Part shown: in pieces, positions 43,294-51,983 of the stretch
How the letters are laid out: each line of letters starts with the position of its first letter
How positions within the stretch are numbered: position 1 is the first letter of the stretch
Assembly (NCBI RefSeq): GCF_030512175.1
Contig: NZ_JAULBL010000001.1
Coordinates: 868,001 to 932,000, forward strand
Direction of reading: 5' to 3'
From: Paeniglutamicibacter sulfureus
Lineage (GTDB): Bacteria; Actinomycetota; Actinomycetes; Actinomycetales; Micrococcaceae
DNA length: 64,000 bases
Notes under the pieces: generated by a model
What the model saw: the letters and a program-made list of their open reading frames with translations, nothing else
The model's database searches: none
Told to the model about the DNA's origin: nothing
Translations under genes and position numbers: made by a program

Positions 43294-44547
43294 TCAGTCG
43301 ACCTCGGACACGGCCGGCTCCATGGCGCGTCGGCCCAAGGGCTTGGCACCGGAGCCGGTGGCCTTGACCACGGCCACGGCAATGGCCGTAGTCACCGGAA
43401 TGGCCAATACCAGCCCGATCGAACCCACCAGGATTCGAATGACTTCCTCGGCCATTTGGCCGGTGGTGAGGGTGTCCATCAGGGGTCGGTCGTACAAGCT
43501 CACCAACACCAGGATCGGCAGTGCCGCGCCGGCGTAGGCGAAGGCAATGGTGTAGACGGTCGAGGCGATGTGGTCCCGGCCGATGCGCATCCCCGAGGCG
43601 AAAAGCTGCCGGGCAGTGGAATGCGGTGCGATTTCCGCCAGCTCCCAGACCGCGGAGGACTGGGTGATGGTCACGTCGTTGAGCACGCCCATGCCGGCGA
43701 TGAGCAGGCCGCACAGCAACAACCCGGAGAGACTGAGTTCGGGCACCACCGTGCTGAGAGTCAGGGCCGAATCCTCGGTTGCACCGGTCAGCGCCGCAGC
43801 GTCGGTGGCCCAGGTGGCTATCGCCGCGGTGACGCCCAGCCCGAACAGCGTGCCCAGCAGCGCCGTGGAGGTCCGTGCGGAGAATCCGTGGGCAAAATAC
43901 AGTGCTGCAAACATGACGATGGTGGACGTCGTGAGCCCAACCAGCATGGGGGATTTTCCTTCGAGCAGCGCCGGCACCATGAAGCTCACAATGAAGAACA
44001 ACCCGCCGGCGAGCCCTGCCAAGGCACGCAGCCCGCGCCACCGCGCGACCATGCACACCACCGCCGCATAGGCGATGCCGAGCAGGGCCAGCGGGGTCGA
44101 GCGCACAAAATCAACGAAGACATACGGCGCGGATGTATCCGTGGTGTGCGACAGGTCGAGGTACTTGATCTTGTCCCCGGCCTCAAGTGGCCGGGACTGG
44201 GTCGTTTCCGGCGGAACTTCCAGGGCGAAGGATGCGCCGCCCGCCTCGGGGGCGACATAGGAAATCTCGCACATCAGTTCCTTGCCGCCGACCTCGTCCA
44301 GTCCCTGGGAGGACGGGCAGACTTCACTCACGGTCCGGGTGACGGTTCCGGTGGAAAGCTCCGCACCGTTGGCGGTGTTGAAGGTGTCGTTCAGCGGGGA
44401 CTTGGCGATGTCGCCGCTGGGCCAGAGCATGATGGTTGCGATGAACGCCAGCACCCCCACCGGGGCAAGCAGGATCCAAAGGATGAGGTTGGCGCGTCGG
44501 CGCCGGGCCGGGTCAACGAGTACGTCGGCGTGGTGGTGTCCACCCAT
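43294..44547 (-). CDS. YibE/F-family membrane protein
   Basis: A 417-aa protein. One helix follows a His-rich start (GGHHHADVLV), then an outer domain of about 120 residues with SEVCPSSQGL and LMCEISY. Seven or more helices follow, including LALLGIAYAAVVCMVARWRG and the family stretch LLIAGMGVLNDVTITQSSAVWEL. The family may move small solutes or metals, but no reaction is established. The ATG at 44547 is chosen over 44655. It converges with the DUF2269-like gene. Confidence 0.88.
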   Translation of the reverse strand: MGGHHHADVLVDPARRRRANLILWILLAPVGVLAFIATIMLWPSGDIAKSPLNDTFNTANGAELSTGTVTRTVSEVCPSSQGLDEVGGKELMCEISYVAPEAGGASFALEVPPETTQSRPLEAGDKIKYLDLSHTTDTSAPYVFVDFVRSTPLALLGIAYAAVVCMVARWRGLRALAGLAGGLFFIVSFMVPALLEGKSPMLVGLTTSTIVMFAALYFAHGFSARTSTALLGTLFGLGVTAAIATWATDAAALTGATEDSALTLSTVVPELSLSGLLLCGLLIAGMGVLNDVTITQSSAVWELAEIAPHSTARQLFASGMRIGRDHIASTVYTIAFAYAGAALPILVLVSLYDRPLMDTLTTGQMAEEVIRILVGSIGLVLAIPVTTAIAVAVVKATGSGAKPLGRRAMEPAVSEVD

Positions 44548-44692
44548 AAAAGGTTCAGCTCCAGACTGATTGAATGAGCGCGGTATGGCGAGATGCGGGA
44601 ACATGTCGGGCCATAGCGAACAGGGAAGAAAATGTGGTCGGTGGTGGATCCGCATTGCCGCGAATCCACCAGCAAAAATGGGTCAGGACTCG

Positions 44693-44917
44693 CTACAGGG
44701 TGGAGAGCAGGTCATTTATGTTCTTGAATTCGGATTCCTGGGAAGAGGCGATGCTCTTGGCCAGGGCCACGGCGTCGGCGTTCTTTCCGTCGGTGACCTC
44801 GGTCCCGGCCTTCTCCACTGCGCCTTCGTCATGGGCGATCATCCCCGACAGCTCTGCGCCGCGGTGGGGGATCTCCGTCCGAGCGATGTTCGCTTTGCCA
44901 AAGTGATGCCCTGTCAC
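44693..44917 (-). pseudogene. DUF305 fragment (decayed copy)
   Basis: The 74-aa frame ends with a clear DUF305 tail, KNADAVALAKSIASSQESEF and NINDLLSTL, preceded by GMIAHDEGAVEKAGTEV. The motif His pair HHEGAV has become HDEGAV. The first motif, signal peptide and lipobox are missing. Just before it, IPHRGAELS looks like a damaged PHHEQAVEMS joined directly to the second repeat, so an internal deletion is likely. It lies downstream of the second DUF6153 gene, mirroring the intact pair at 38-39 kb. Confidence 0.65.
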
Positions 44918-45184
44918 AAAAAAGGAGTTCGCCGAGAGCTTGGACCATGCGGTTCAGGCTCTCGATGCTGGGGACGAATCTAGGAACGGTGCCCTGTTGG
45001 TGGCTGGCTACTGACAGCGTTGTATGCCTGATCCGGCAACGCTGCAAAAGGACAGCCGGGACCGTGAACTCCGCTGATTCACGGATTTCATCCTTCGCGG
45101 ACAGGATTCTTGCTCTCGACCCCGCTTCGCTATCGAAAACGGGCACGGCAAAAAGATGGCTGGCCTCGGGGCCCCACCACTGCT

Positions 45185-45634
45185 TTACGTGCGACTGATC
45201 GAAAGCTGGATTAGCGAAGGTGTTATGTGTGCATGAATCCGGGGGACCGAGGAAACGGGTGGGGCGGGTAGTCCCCGACCTGGTACGGACCGAAATGTCC
45301 TCGAAACAGGATGGACGAAGAGTCCACCGATAGATAGGGCAAGAACACACATGCCGATCAAGGCTGACTCCACACCGCCCGGGGAATCCCCCGTAACTAA
45401 AGCAGGGGTATCGTCGGCCGGGGGGTGCTGAATCAGTGCTGGGAGCAGGTTCGGATCGTGAGCGGAATCCAGGATGGCTTCCTGACCGATGACCCCGACC
45501 CAGGGACTATGAGTTGCATGTGGAACATGGTGATCCACACCAAGAATGTGCATCCCGAGTAGGCCAAGGAACAACGCGATCAGAATATAAGCATGGCGAA
45601 ACACCAACGGCAAGAATGCTCGGCTTTTTATCAT
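45185..45634 (-). CDS. DUF6153-like protein, second copy
   Basis: The 149-aa product has N-terminal helix YILIALFLGLLGMHILGV, a short His segment DHHVPHATHS, a second helix ALIGMCVLALSIGGLFV and the end SLIQLSISRT, nearly the same as SLIELSISRT in the copy at 38826. The Cys cluster of that copy is absent. The ATG at 45634 follows GGGAAGG. It may still be functional although the DUF305 gene after it is broken. Confidence 0.7.
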   Translation of the reverse strand: MIKSRAFLPLVFRHAYILIALFLGLLGMHILGVDHHVPHATHSPWVGVIGQEAILDSAHDPNLLPALIQHPPADDTPALVTGDSPGGVESALIGMCVLALSIGGLFVHPVSRTFRSVPGRGLPAPPVSSVPRIHAHITPSLIQLSISRT

Positions 45635-46322
45635 GTCGGGCTACCTTCCCTGATAGGCGTTTCGGACCATGCCGTTGGGCCGAGGGCCTCCGTTATCACG
45701 ACATTTGTCGACAATGGCGTAGCCCGGCTTTGGAGCTGGCGACATCGCAACACTGGCAAGATCGAAAAGTAGTGTGTCAATACCACATCAATGCCCTTGG
45801 GGCCCGTTGTCCCGGCTGCGATTCATCCATTTTACGACAACTTGTGTGGGAAACGGCAATCGCAGAGACCACAGGGGAAGAACGCTTACCTCATGAATCA
45901 CGCCACCTCATGACCTGCAGATCGGCTCCGGAGGTAGTGCACCGCCAAAGAGAGGAGCATTGCGGCCATTCGGTTTTTGAGGGCTTCGACGTACAGTTCT
46001 CTTCAATTTTTTGCAGCCGGATGTTGAACGTCCATCAGCGCCCGAACGCGGGGTAGATCTGACTGGACCAGGTCAACGCTGTAGTCAGGGCCCGAAGAAG
46101 GCGAGAAACGACGAGTTCAGGGAACTGGGGGGGAATGCCGTCGCCTCGACCGAGAGTGACCCGGGGTGATGATGAACGCCCTTCGGTTGACTCTTTTTTT
46201 CCTGGAGGAAGGGGGGGGCCGCCCCTCTTTGACAAGGCTACTGTGGCCAAAGCGGGGCGGCAGACCGCCGACTCTCATAATGCTCCTGGATTAGAAGCAG
46301 AATGATGAGTCATATCACTTGA
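45635..46322. other. 688-base gap, no gene supported
   Basis: Short frames here lack start sites and family features. CGACATTTGTCG (45699-45710) has complementary 5-base arms and lies 65 bases upstream of the DUF6153-like gene, a possible repressor site. The remainder may be debris from rearrangement of the copper region. Confidence 0.45.
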
Positions 46323-46739
46323 ATGCTGGAGACCTATCCGAAGGATCTCGGTGGCACTGACCGCCAAAAACTTGCCGAGTGCATCGCTGCGTGTTTTGAA
46401 TGCGCGCAGACCTGCACCGCCTGCGCCGATGCCTGCTTGAGCGAAGACATGGTCGCTAAGCTGACCAAGTGCATCCGTACCAACCTGGACTGTGCGGACA
46501 TCTGCGCCACCACCGGGAACATTCCTTCCCGGCACACCGGGCATGACGCCAATATCACCAAGGCCGTATTGGCAGCCTGCGCGGCAGCATGCAAAGGATG
46601 CGCCGATGAATGTGAACGGCACGCCGGCATGCACGAACACTGCTGCTTCGGCGCTGAAGCTTGCCGCCGTTGCGAAAACGCCTGCAATGAACTGCTTGAA
46701 TCCCTCAGACGCGGAGCTTCCGAATACAACCAAGAATAG
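46323..46739 (+). CDS. Four-helix bundle copper-binding protein (Csp-like)
   Basis: A 138-aa Cys-rich cytosolic-type protein with repeated pairs: ECIAACFECAQTCTACADACL, KCIRTNLDCADICATTG, ACAAACKGCADECERH and ACRRCENACNELL. The Cys residues face inward in a helical bundle and store Cu(I) in the Csp/DUF326 family. No signal peptide is seen. The start context is weak; the ATG at 46323 gives the expected N-terminus. It belongs with the CopB pump in copper handling. Confidence 0.9.
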   Translation: MLETYPKDLGGTDRQKLAECIAACFECAQTCTACADACLSEDMVAKLTKCIRTNLDCADICATTGNIPSRHTGHDANITKAVLAACAAACKGCADECERHAGMHEHCCFGAEACRRCENACNELLESLRRGASEYNQE

Positions 46740-46829
46740 AAGCCTTCCCAGAAGAGCGGTTCAGGAATCGAAGCGGTGATGTGGCCTTTACCAGGAAAAT
46801 GTCGGAGACAACGAAGAACGCCGAAGGAG

Positions 46830-47245
46830 AGCATCAGAACGCGCATCAGGGCAACCGACCACACCGCCGCCACCGTCCGCGACGGACTCATCAAGACCAT
46901 GGGCGGGCTGCCGGAACGCCTCAGAGGGTTCCCTGACCTGGGACCAGGGAGCCGAAATGGCGACGCGCAGGGCATTCTCCCTGGTCCCCGACATGGATGT
47001 CTACTTCTGGGATCCGGCCAGCTCCTGGCAGCGAGGCTCCAACGAGAACACCAACGGACTACTGCGCCAATACTTTCCCAAAGGAACCGACCTCTCGGTC
47101 CACAGCCCGGACGAGCTCGAACGAGTCAGCCGACTGCTCAACGCGCACCCGCGCAAAACGCTCGCCTGGGATACCCCAACCGAGCGTCTGCGTGGAGTAC
47201 TCTTGGTAGTTTAGCCACCAGGTGTTGCAACGACTCCTAGAATCC
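46830..47245 (+). mobile_element. IS30-family remnant
   Basis: The 3' third of an IS30 transposase gene is followed by GGTGTTGCAACGACTCC (about 47220), like an IS30 terminal repeat. The left end and the first half of the gene are missing. It marks past insertion and deletion at the edge of the copper region. Confidence 0.7.
46845..47214 (+). pseudogene. IS30-family transposase, truncated and frameshifted
   Basis: One frame reads DHTAATVRDGLIKTMGGLPERLRG. After a one-base shift near 46930, the next reads SLTWDQGAEMATRRAFSLVP and continues with SSWQRGSNENTNGLLRQYFP to a normal C-terminus. The second catalytic Asp (WDQG) and the Glu (NENTNG) are present, but the HTH and first Asp are gone. No active enzyme can be made. 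Confidence 0.78.
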
Positions 47246-47320
47246 GCCACACACCCGGGGCAGACACACTGTGCCTATAAGCCGAGAATTGCCCATGGGA
47301 GAGGAAGCGGGGTAAACGAA

Positions 47321-47362
47321 CAAAGCCTCTGACTATTCCTTGCGGATTGGTCAGAGGCTTTG
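47321..47362 (-). terminator. Terminator of the NlpC/P60 gene
   Basis: Perfect 13-base arms CAAAGCCTCTGAC (47321-47333) and complement (47350-47362), followed on the minus strand by a T-rich stretch. It starts 12 bases past the stop at 47375. Confidence 0.75.
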
Positions 47363-47374
47363 AAAACCTTACAA

Positions 47375-48226
47375 CTAGCCCTTGAGGGTGTAGTAACCGT
47401 AGAGCGGGTTGCGAGTGACGTTATGGAGAATGGTGTCCGTTGTCGGATTCTGCGCACCGATCATCTTGCCGCCGCCCAGGTAGATACCGACGTGGCCGCC
47501 ACCGTTCTGGAAGACCAGGTCGCCCGGCTTCGGGGAGCTGGTGCGAACAAACTGCCCGGAGGCGCGGATTGCCGCGGTGCCACGGGCAATGTTGATGCCG
47601 TGCTTCGCGTAAACGTACTTGACGAAGCCGGAGCAATCCCAGCCCGACGGCGTGTTTCCGCCCCAAACGTAGGGAACGCCCTCGTACTTGGCAGCGGTGG
47701 CAGCGATACCGGAGAGGTTGGCGGTGTTCATCGAGTCGCTCTTGGGCTTCGGAGTCGAGGCTTCCGGCGCGCTGTCGCGGTTCGATCGGGTGACCGGGGC
47801 GTAGGCGTCCGAGTCGTTGTTGGAGCGGGTCACCGGAGCGGTGTCGTTGGAGCGCGTTTCCGACGCGGTGCTGCGCGGGGCTACTTCCTTGGCCACGGCG
47901 ACGACAACAGGGGCGGGAGCCGGCTTGGAGGTGAACGCTGCGCGTTCGATGCTCAGGTCCTTGGCCTTGGCAGCCGAGACCGAAACGGCCTTGACGGCTA
48001 CGCGGTCCGCGGAGAGACCTTCCACGGGAACCGCGCTTGCCTCGCGGGAAACATCGCCCTGGGCCGGAACGCCCAAGGTGAGCACGAGGCCTGATGCGGC
48101 TGCAATGACTGCTGCCTGGCGTCCAACCGAACCAGCGTTCGAGGCAACTGCCTTCGAGATGGATTCGAGTGGGTTGGTCCGAACCGGGGTCGCGCGGTGG
48201 CGGCCCAATGCTTGACGTGTAGTCAC
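47375..48226 (-). CDS. NlpC/P60 cell-wall endopeptidase
   Basis: A 283-aa secreted hydrolase. The N-terminal hydrophobic segment AAVIAAASGLVLTLGVPAQG acts as a signal. A long linker contains repeated APVTRSNxDS units. The C40 domain has AATAAKYEGVPYVWGGNTPSGWDCSGFV with the catalytic Cys and GGGHVGIYLG with the His. It cuts peptide stems of peptidoglycan. It starts with GTG at 48226 behind a c-di-AMP riboswitch, tying wall remodelling to that second messenger. Confidence 0.93.
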   Translation of the reverse strand: MTTRQALGRHRATPVRTNPLESISKAVASNAGSVGRQAAVIAAASGLVLTLGVPAQGDVSREASAVPVEGLSADRVAVKAVSVSAAKAKDLSIERAAFTSKPAPAPVVVAVAKEVAPRSTASETRSNDTAPVTRSNNDSDAYAPVTRSNRDSAPEASTPKPKSDSMNTANLSGIAATAAKYEGVPYVWGGNTPSGWDCSGFVKYVYAKHGINIARGTAAIRASGQFVRTSSPKPGDLVFQNGGGHVGIYLGGGKMIGAQNPTTDTILHNVTRNPLYGYYTLKG

Positions 48227-48243
48227 GTAGTAATGCCTCTCCT

Positions 48244-48358
48244 GATGCCTGCGAGGTGAGCTGTCGGGTTCGAGTGGGAGTCACTCGGCAATCCGGCCGC
48301 CAGGCCGAACCACTTAACCCCAAGGCTTCCTGTGTGGAAACCGAATGTGGGTCCCCCG
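48244..48358 (-). promoter_or_regulatory. Cyclic di-AMP riboswitch (ydaO/yuaA class), copy 1
   Basis: On the minus strand the leader runs from GGACCCACATTCGG through CTTGGGGTTAAGTGG to CGAACCCGACAGCTCACCTC and GCAGGCATC, the conserved 3' block of actinobacterial ydaO-type leaders. It ends 18 bases before the NlpC/P60 GTG. In this class c-di-AMP binding normally lowers expression. The limits are approximate. Confidence 0.82.
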
Positions 48359-48512
48359 CCACTGCCAAACGAGTAATTGAACGGACACCGTGGGCTGGCA
48401 GTGCTCGGCACTTCCCGCGGCGGTGAACAGGGATGATCCCTGGTCACGTATCTAGAATATATGAAGCGAATCCAAAAGTCACGTTCTGATCACGGAACGG
48501 TGACAATTGCCG

Positions 48513-49520
48513 TTATAACCAGGCCTCGGGGTTTACCCACTTGCCGTTGACGATGACTTCCAGGTGCAGGTGGGGGCCGGTTGAGTTGCCCGTGCTGCCA
48601 GCCAGGGAGACGACTTCGCCGCGCTTAACCTTCTGGCCCACCGAAACCTTCAGCGCCGAATTGTGGTTGTAGCTGGTGTGCAGTCCGTTGCCGTGGTCGA
48701 TCTCCACACGGAAGCCCGAGTGGCCGGCCCAGGCGGCCTGCACGACGGTGCCGGCGGCGCTTGCCTTGATCGGCGTACCCATGGGAACTGCGTAGTCCAG
48801 GCCGTTGTGGTTCATGTACCCCGGACCGGTCGGATTCTTGCGGAAACCAAAGCGCGAGGTCAACCGGATGCTGTCCACCGGCTGGGCCAGGACTCCTTCG
48901 GCGGCCAGCTTGGTGACGTCTCCGCCGGCTGCGGTCAAGACCGTTGCCAGCTTGTCTTCCTCGGTGAATTCGCTGGTCAGCGAGGCTCGCTCGATCTTGA
49001 CCTCGTCGTCGGCCGGGGCCATGACGTCGACCACGACGGACTGGGCGACGCGCTCGGATCCCGCAGCTGCCGTTTCGGCTTCCTTTGCGGGAGAGGCTGC
49101 GGCGAACGCCAGACCGGAAACGGCGGCGACTGCCGCCAGCTTGTGCGTGAAGCCAAGGCGGGGGCGCTGGGCCCGGGGGGCGAACTTCAGGACATTGTCC
49201 AGTTCGTCGACCTCGGCCGGGGCGGCAACGGGTGCTGCCGGCGCAGCCAGGGCGACGGGAATTTCGGTGGCGGCAATTGCGTCCGCGTCCGGGGATACGC
49301 CATAGCGCAGGCCCGCTACGAAGCGGCGGCCGGTGTACTGCGTGTTGTCAGGGGTCTCGACGGAATCAGGGACCGCGCTCAGGGCGCGTCGACCGGAACG
49401 TCGGGAAGTGTTTTCACCACTCAGGGCGGTGTCCACGATCTGCTCTAGTGAACCTTCAGCAGGCGAAGCATCAACGGGTCCGGAAGCACGGCGGCGCCCG
49501 GGAGTGTGCTGCTGAGTCAA
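48513..49520 (-). CDS. M23-family peptidoglycan endopeptidase
   Basis: A 335-aa protein. The N-terminal 120 residues are charged and Ala-rich, then an anchor or signal helix FTHKLAAVAAVSGLAFAAASPA. The LytM domain has GYMNHNGLDYAVPMG (His and Asp zinc ligands) and STGPHLHLEVIVNG (HxH). All M23 zinc ligands are present, so it should be active on wall cross-bridges. The start is TTG at 49520, 8 bases after AGAGG, behind a c-di-AMP riboswitch. The N-terminal part before the helix is unusually long for a secreted protein. Confidence 0.92.
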   Translation of the reverse strand: MTQQHTPGRRRASGPVDASPAEGSLEQIVDTALSGENTSRRSGRRALSAVPDSVETPDNTQYTGRRFVAGLRYGVSPDADAIAATEIPVALAAPAAPVAAPAEVDELDNVLKFAPRAQRPRLGFTHKLAAVAAVSGLAFAAASPAKEAETAAAGSERVAQSVVVDVMAPADDEVKIERASLTSEFTEEDKLATVLTAAGGDVTKLAAEGVLAQPVDSIRLTSRFGFRKNPTGPGYMNHNGLDYAVPMGTPIKASAAGTVVQAAWAGHSGFRVEIDHGNGLHTSYNHNSALKVSVGQKVKRGEVVSLAGSTGNSTGPHLHLEVIVNGKWVNPEAWL

Positions 49521-49540
49521 ATGTCAACCTCTCATGTATC

Positions 49541-49660
49541 GCCTGCGAAGTTAGCTGTCGGATTCGAGTCATGAGATCAACTCGGCAGAGCCTACATAGT
49601 GGACTCAGCTTCACCCCAAGATCCATGGTCCAAGACCAGGAACGGCTGAATGGGTCCTCC
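49541..49660 (-). promoter_or_regulatory. Cyclic di-AMP riboswitch (ydaO/yuaA class), copy 2
   Basis: On the minus strand it runs from GGAGGACCCATTCAG through ATCTTGGGGTGAAGC to CGAATCCGACAGCTAACTTC and GCAGGCG. The GGGGTGAA and CGACAGCTAAC...GCAGGC blocks are the hallmark of this class. It lies 21 bases before the M23 start. The limits are approximate. Confidence 0.85.
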
Positions 49661-49789
49661 GCCCCTACCGGGAATTCTTGCTCCGCGATCCGCCGGTAGG
49701 GTTATGCGAACCGGATCGGGACTAGATTGCCTAGGTGCAACCCAACGTGAAACACTACCGGGATTAATGTCAAAGTTACAATTCCGTTA

Positions 49790-50485
49790 TCAATCCATGC
49801 GGCGGACAAACACGTGGGCGCTGACTTCCGTCGGAAGCTCCAGCGCGCCCTCGATCCCCTGCACCCGAACGACGACGTAATCGCCGGCCCGTTCGAGGGT
49901 GACTAGGGCGCCTGGGCGGATGCCGCCCTCATCGAGCTGCACCAGCAGCTCGGGTTCAACCTGGATGGTTTCGGCCAGTCGCTCGACGCGGACCGGGCCC
50001 GTATTCCCGTCGACCAGGGCCGAATCGAGACTTTGGACACGTATCGAGATTTCACCCAGTTCCGGTCCTCCCAGGGTCTCGAGCCCGGGGATCGGATTTC
50101 CATAGGGGGAGGACTCGGGCGAACCGAGCAACTTGAACAGGCGCTGCTCCACGCGCTCGCTCATCACGTGCTCCCAACGGCAGGCCTCTTCGTGGACGTA
50201 CTCCCACTCCAGGCCAATGACGTCGGCGAGCAGGCGTTCGGCCAGACGGTGCTTGCGCATCACGCCCGTTGCAACTTCTGCGCCATGGGAGGTCAGTTCG
50301 AGGTGGCGGTCGGTGGTCACCACGACCAGTCCGTCGCGCTCCATGCGGGCCACCGTCTGTGAAACCGTGGGCCCGGAGTGCCCCAGTCGCTCGGCAATGC
50401 GCGCGCGCAGGGCAATGATGCCCTCTTCCTGGAGTTCCAGGATGGTGCGCAGGTACATTTCGGTGGTATCGATCAAATCTGACAC
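49790..50485 (-). CDS. DtxR/IdeR-family metal-dependent regulator
   Basis: A 231-aa protein with N-terminal winged helix SDLIDTTEMYLRTILELQEEGIIALRARIAERLGHSGPTVSQTVARMERDGLV. The metal-binding dimerisation region is LAERLLADVIGLEWEYVHEEACRWEHVMSERVE. A C-terminal SH3-like (FeoA) domain ends the protein. With Fe2+ or Mn2+ it represses metal uptake genes. The GTG at 50485 follows GGGAG. It is divergent from serC. Its operators are not visible in this window. Confidence 0.94.
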   Translation of the reverse strand: MSDLIDTTEMYLRTILELQEEGIIALRARIAERLGHSGPTVSQTVARMERDGLVVVTTDRHLELTSHGAEVATGVMRKHRLAERLLADVIGLEWEYVHEEACRWEHVMSERVEQRLFKLLGSPESSPYGNPIPGLETLGGPELGEISIRVQSLDSALVDGNTGPVRVERLAETIQVEPELLVQLDEGGIRPGALVTLERAGDYVVVRVQGIEGALELPTEVSAHVFVRRMD

Positions 50486-50682
50486 GTTTGCAGCTCCCGC
50501 AGGGGTTGATTGTTACAAGAGATCACTACGCGATCCACTCTACCCGCGTTCACATTGGCGACTCGCTATTACACAATGGGCCGCCCAGTGCGCGATTATT
50601 GAACCACTGGGCACCCTCAATGCGCATCGGATTGCCGCATCGGAAGTGCCCACAGCGGATAACCCCCCTTATGAGGAGCAAC

Positions 50683-51804
50683 ATGAGCACCGGCGTGACC
50701 ATCCCCCAAGACCTTTTGCCCGTGGACGGACGATTCGGCGCAGGACCTTCCAAGGTCCGCCCCGAACAGATCCAGGCCCTCATCGATGCCGGCACGCAAC
50801 TCCTGGGGACCTCTCACCGCCAGGCCCCGGTGAAGAACCTGGTCCGCGACATCCAGGAAGGCCTCAAGACGTTCTTCAACGCCCCGGCCGACTACGAAGT
50901 GGTCCTGGGCGTGGGCGGATCCACCGCGTTCTGGGACATTGCCGCATTCGGCCTGGTCCGCCACAAGGCCCAGCACCTCTCCTTCGGCGAGTTCGGCTCG
51001 AAGTTCGCCGCCGCCACCAACAAGGCGCCGTTCCTTGAGCCGTCCTCCATCATCGTCTCCGAACCCGGCACCCGGCCTGTTCCCGTGGCCGAGGCAGGCG
51101 TGGATGTATACGCTTGGCCCCAAAACGAGACCTCCACGGGCGTCGCTGCACCGGTTCACCGCGTTGAAGGTGCCGACGAGGGATCGCTTGTCCTCATCGA
51201 CGCGACCTCCGCAGCCGGCGGACTGGACGTCGATGTCTCGCAGGCAGATGTGTACTACTTCGCCCCGCAGAAGAACTTCGCCTCCGATGGCGGCTTGTGG
51301 ATTGCGCTCTGCTCTCCCGCGGCCATCGCCCGCGCCGAGGAAATTGCCGCCTCCGGCCGCTGGATCCCGGACTTCCTGAGCCTGAAGACGGCGATCGACA
51401 ACTCGCGCCTGAACCAGACGTACAACACCCCGGCCCTGTCCACCCTGGTCACTCTCAACGCCCAGGTGCAGTGGCTCAACGCCAACGGCGGCCTGGCGTT
51501 CGCCGCAGCCCGCACCGCGGATTCGGCCTCCCGCATCTACGACTGGGCCGAGGCTTCCGAAGTGGCGACCCCGTACGTCACCGCCCCCGGGGAACGCTCC
51601 AACGTCATTGCCACGATCGACTTCGACGATTCGATCGATGCCGCTGCGGTGGCCAAGACCCTGCGCGCCAACGGCGTGGTCGATGTCGAGCCGTACCGCA
51701 AGCTCGGCCGCAACCAGCTGCGCGTGGCGACCTTCGTCGCCATTGAGCCCGAGGACGTTTCGTCCCTGCTCAAGTGCATCGAATACGTGCTGAAGAACAG
51801 CTAG
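50683..51804 (+). CDS. serC: Phosphoserine aminotransferase
   Basis: A 373-aa actinobacterial-type SerC, starting MSTGVTIPQDLLPVDGRFGAGPSKVRPEQ. It has GTSHRQAPVKNLV, GVGGSTAFWDIAAFGL, LIDATSAAGG and YYFAPQKNFASDGG, where Lys binds PLP. It makes 3-phosphoserine from 3-phosphohydroxypyruvate and glutamate in serine synthesis. The ATG at 50683 follows GAGGAG; an open frame upstream to 50488 is leader. Confidence 0.96.
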   Translation: MSTGVTIPQDLLPVDGRFGAGPSKVRPEQIQALIDAGTQLLGTSHRQAPVKNLVRDIQEGLKTFFNAPADYEVVLGVGGSTAFWDIAAFGLVRHKAQHLSFGEFGSKFAAATNKAPFLEPSSIIVSEPGTRPVPVAEAGVDVYAWPQNETSTGVAAPVHRVEGADEGSLVLIDATSAAGGLDVDVSQADVYYFAPQKNFASDGGLWIALCSPAAIARAEEIAASGRWIPDFLSLKTAIDNSRLNQTYNTPALSTLVTLNAQVQWLNANGGLAFAAARTADSASRIYDWAEASEVATPYVTAPGERSNVIATIDFDDSIDAAAVAKTLRANGVVDVEPYRKLGRNQLRVATFVAIEPEDVSSLLKCIEYVLKNS

Positions 51805-51820
51805 CTTCTTCCGTCTACGA

Positions 51821-51871
51821 ATCGGGCGGCGCCCATCCACGGTTGATCCCGCGGGGTGGGCGCCGCCCGAT
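51821..51871. terminator. Hairpin after serC
   Basis: Perfect 15-base arms ATCGGGCGGCGCCCA (51821-51835) and complement (51857-51871), just past the serC stop. Confidence 0.7.
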
Positions 51872-51901
51872 CTATTTGAGCCGATGCCTACCGCCCGACG
51901 G

Positions 51902-51945
51902 CAAGGGAGCGGGTAGCGATCCGACGATCGCTACCCGCTCCCTTG
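51902..51945. terminator. Long hairpin between convergent serC and DUF3027 genes
   Basis: Perfect 20-base arms CAAGGGAGCGGGTAGCGATC (51902-51921) and complement (51926-51945) with a 4-base loop. It probably works in both directions. Confidence 0.8.
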
Positions 51946-51983
51946 TTCATTTCAGGGGACAAGTCCCCTGGTTGTCTATTCAG

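Noticed and set aside
45514-46056. 180-aa plus-strand frame
   Set aside because: Overlaps the DUF6153-like gene in antisense; rich in Cys/His/Arg without pattern and no start site.
47760-47870. Short repeats considered as a possible CRISPR-like array
   Set aside because: They are codon-level repeats of the APVTRSN linker in the NlpC/P60 protein, in frame and without spacers.
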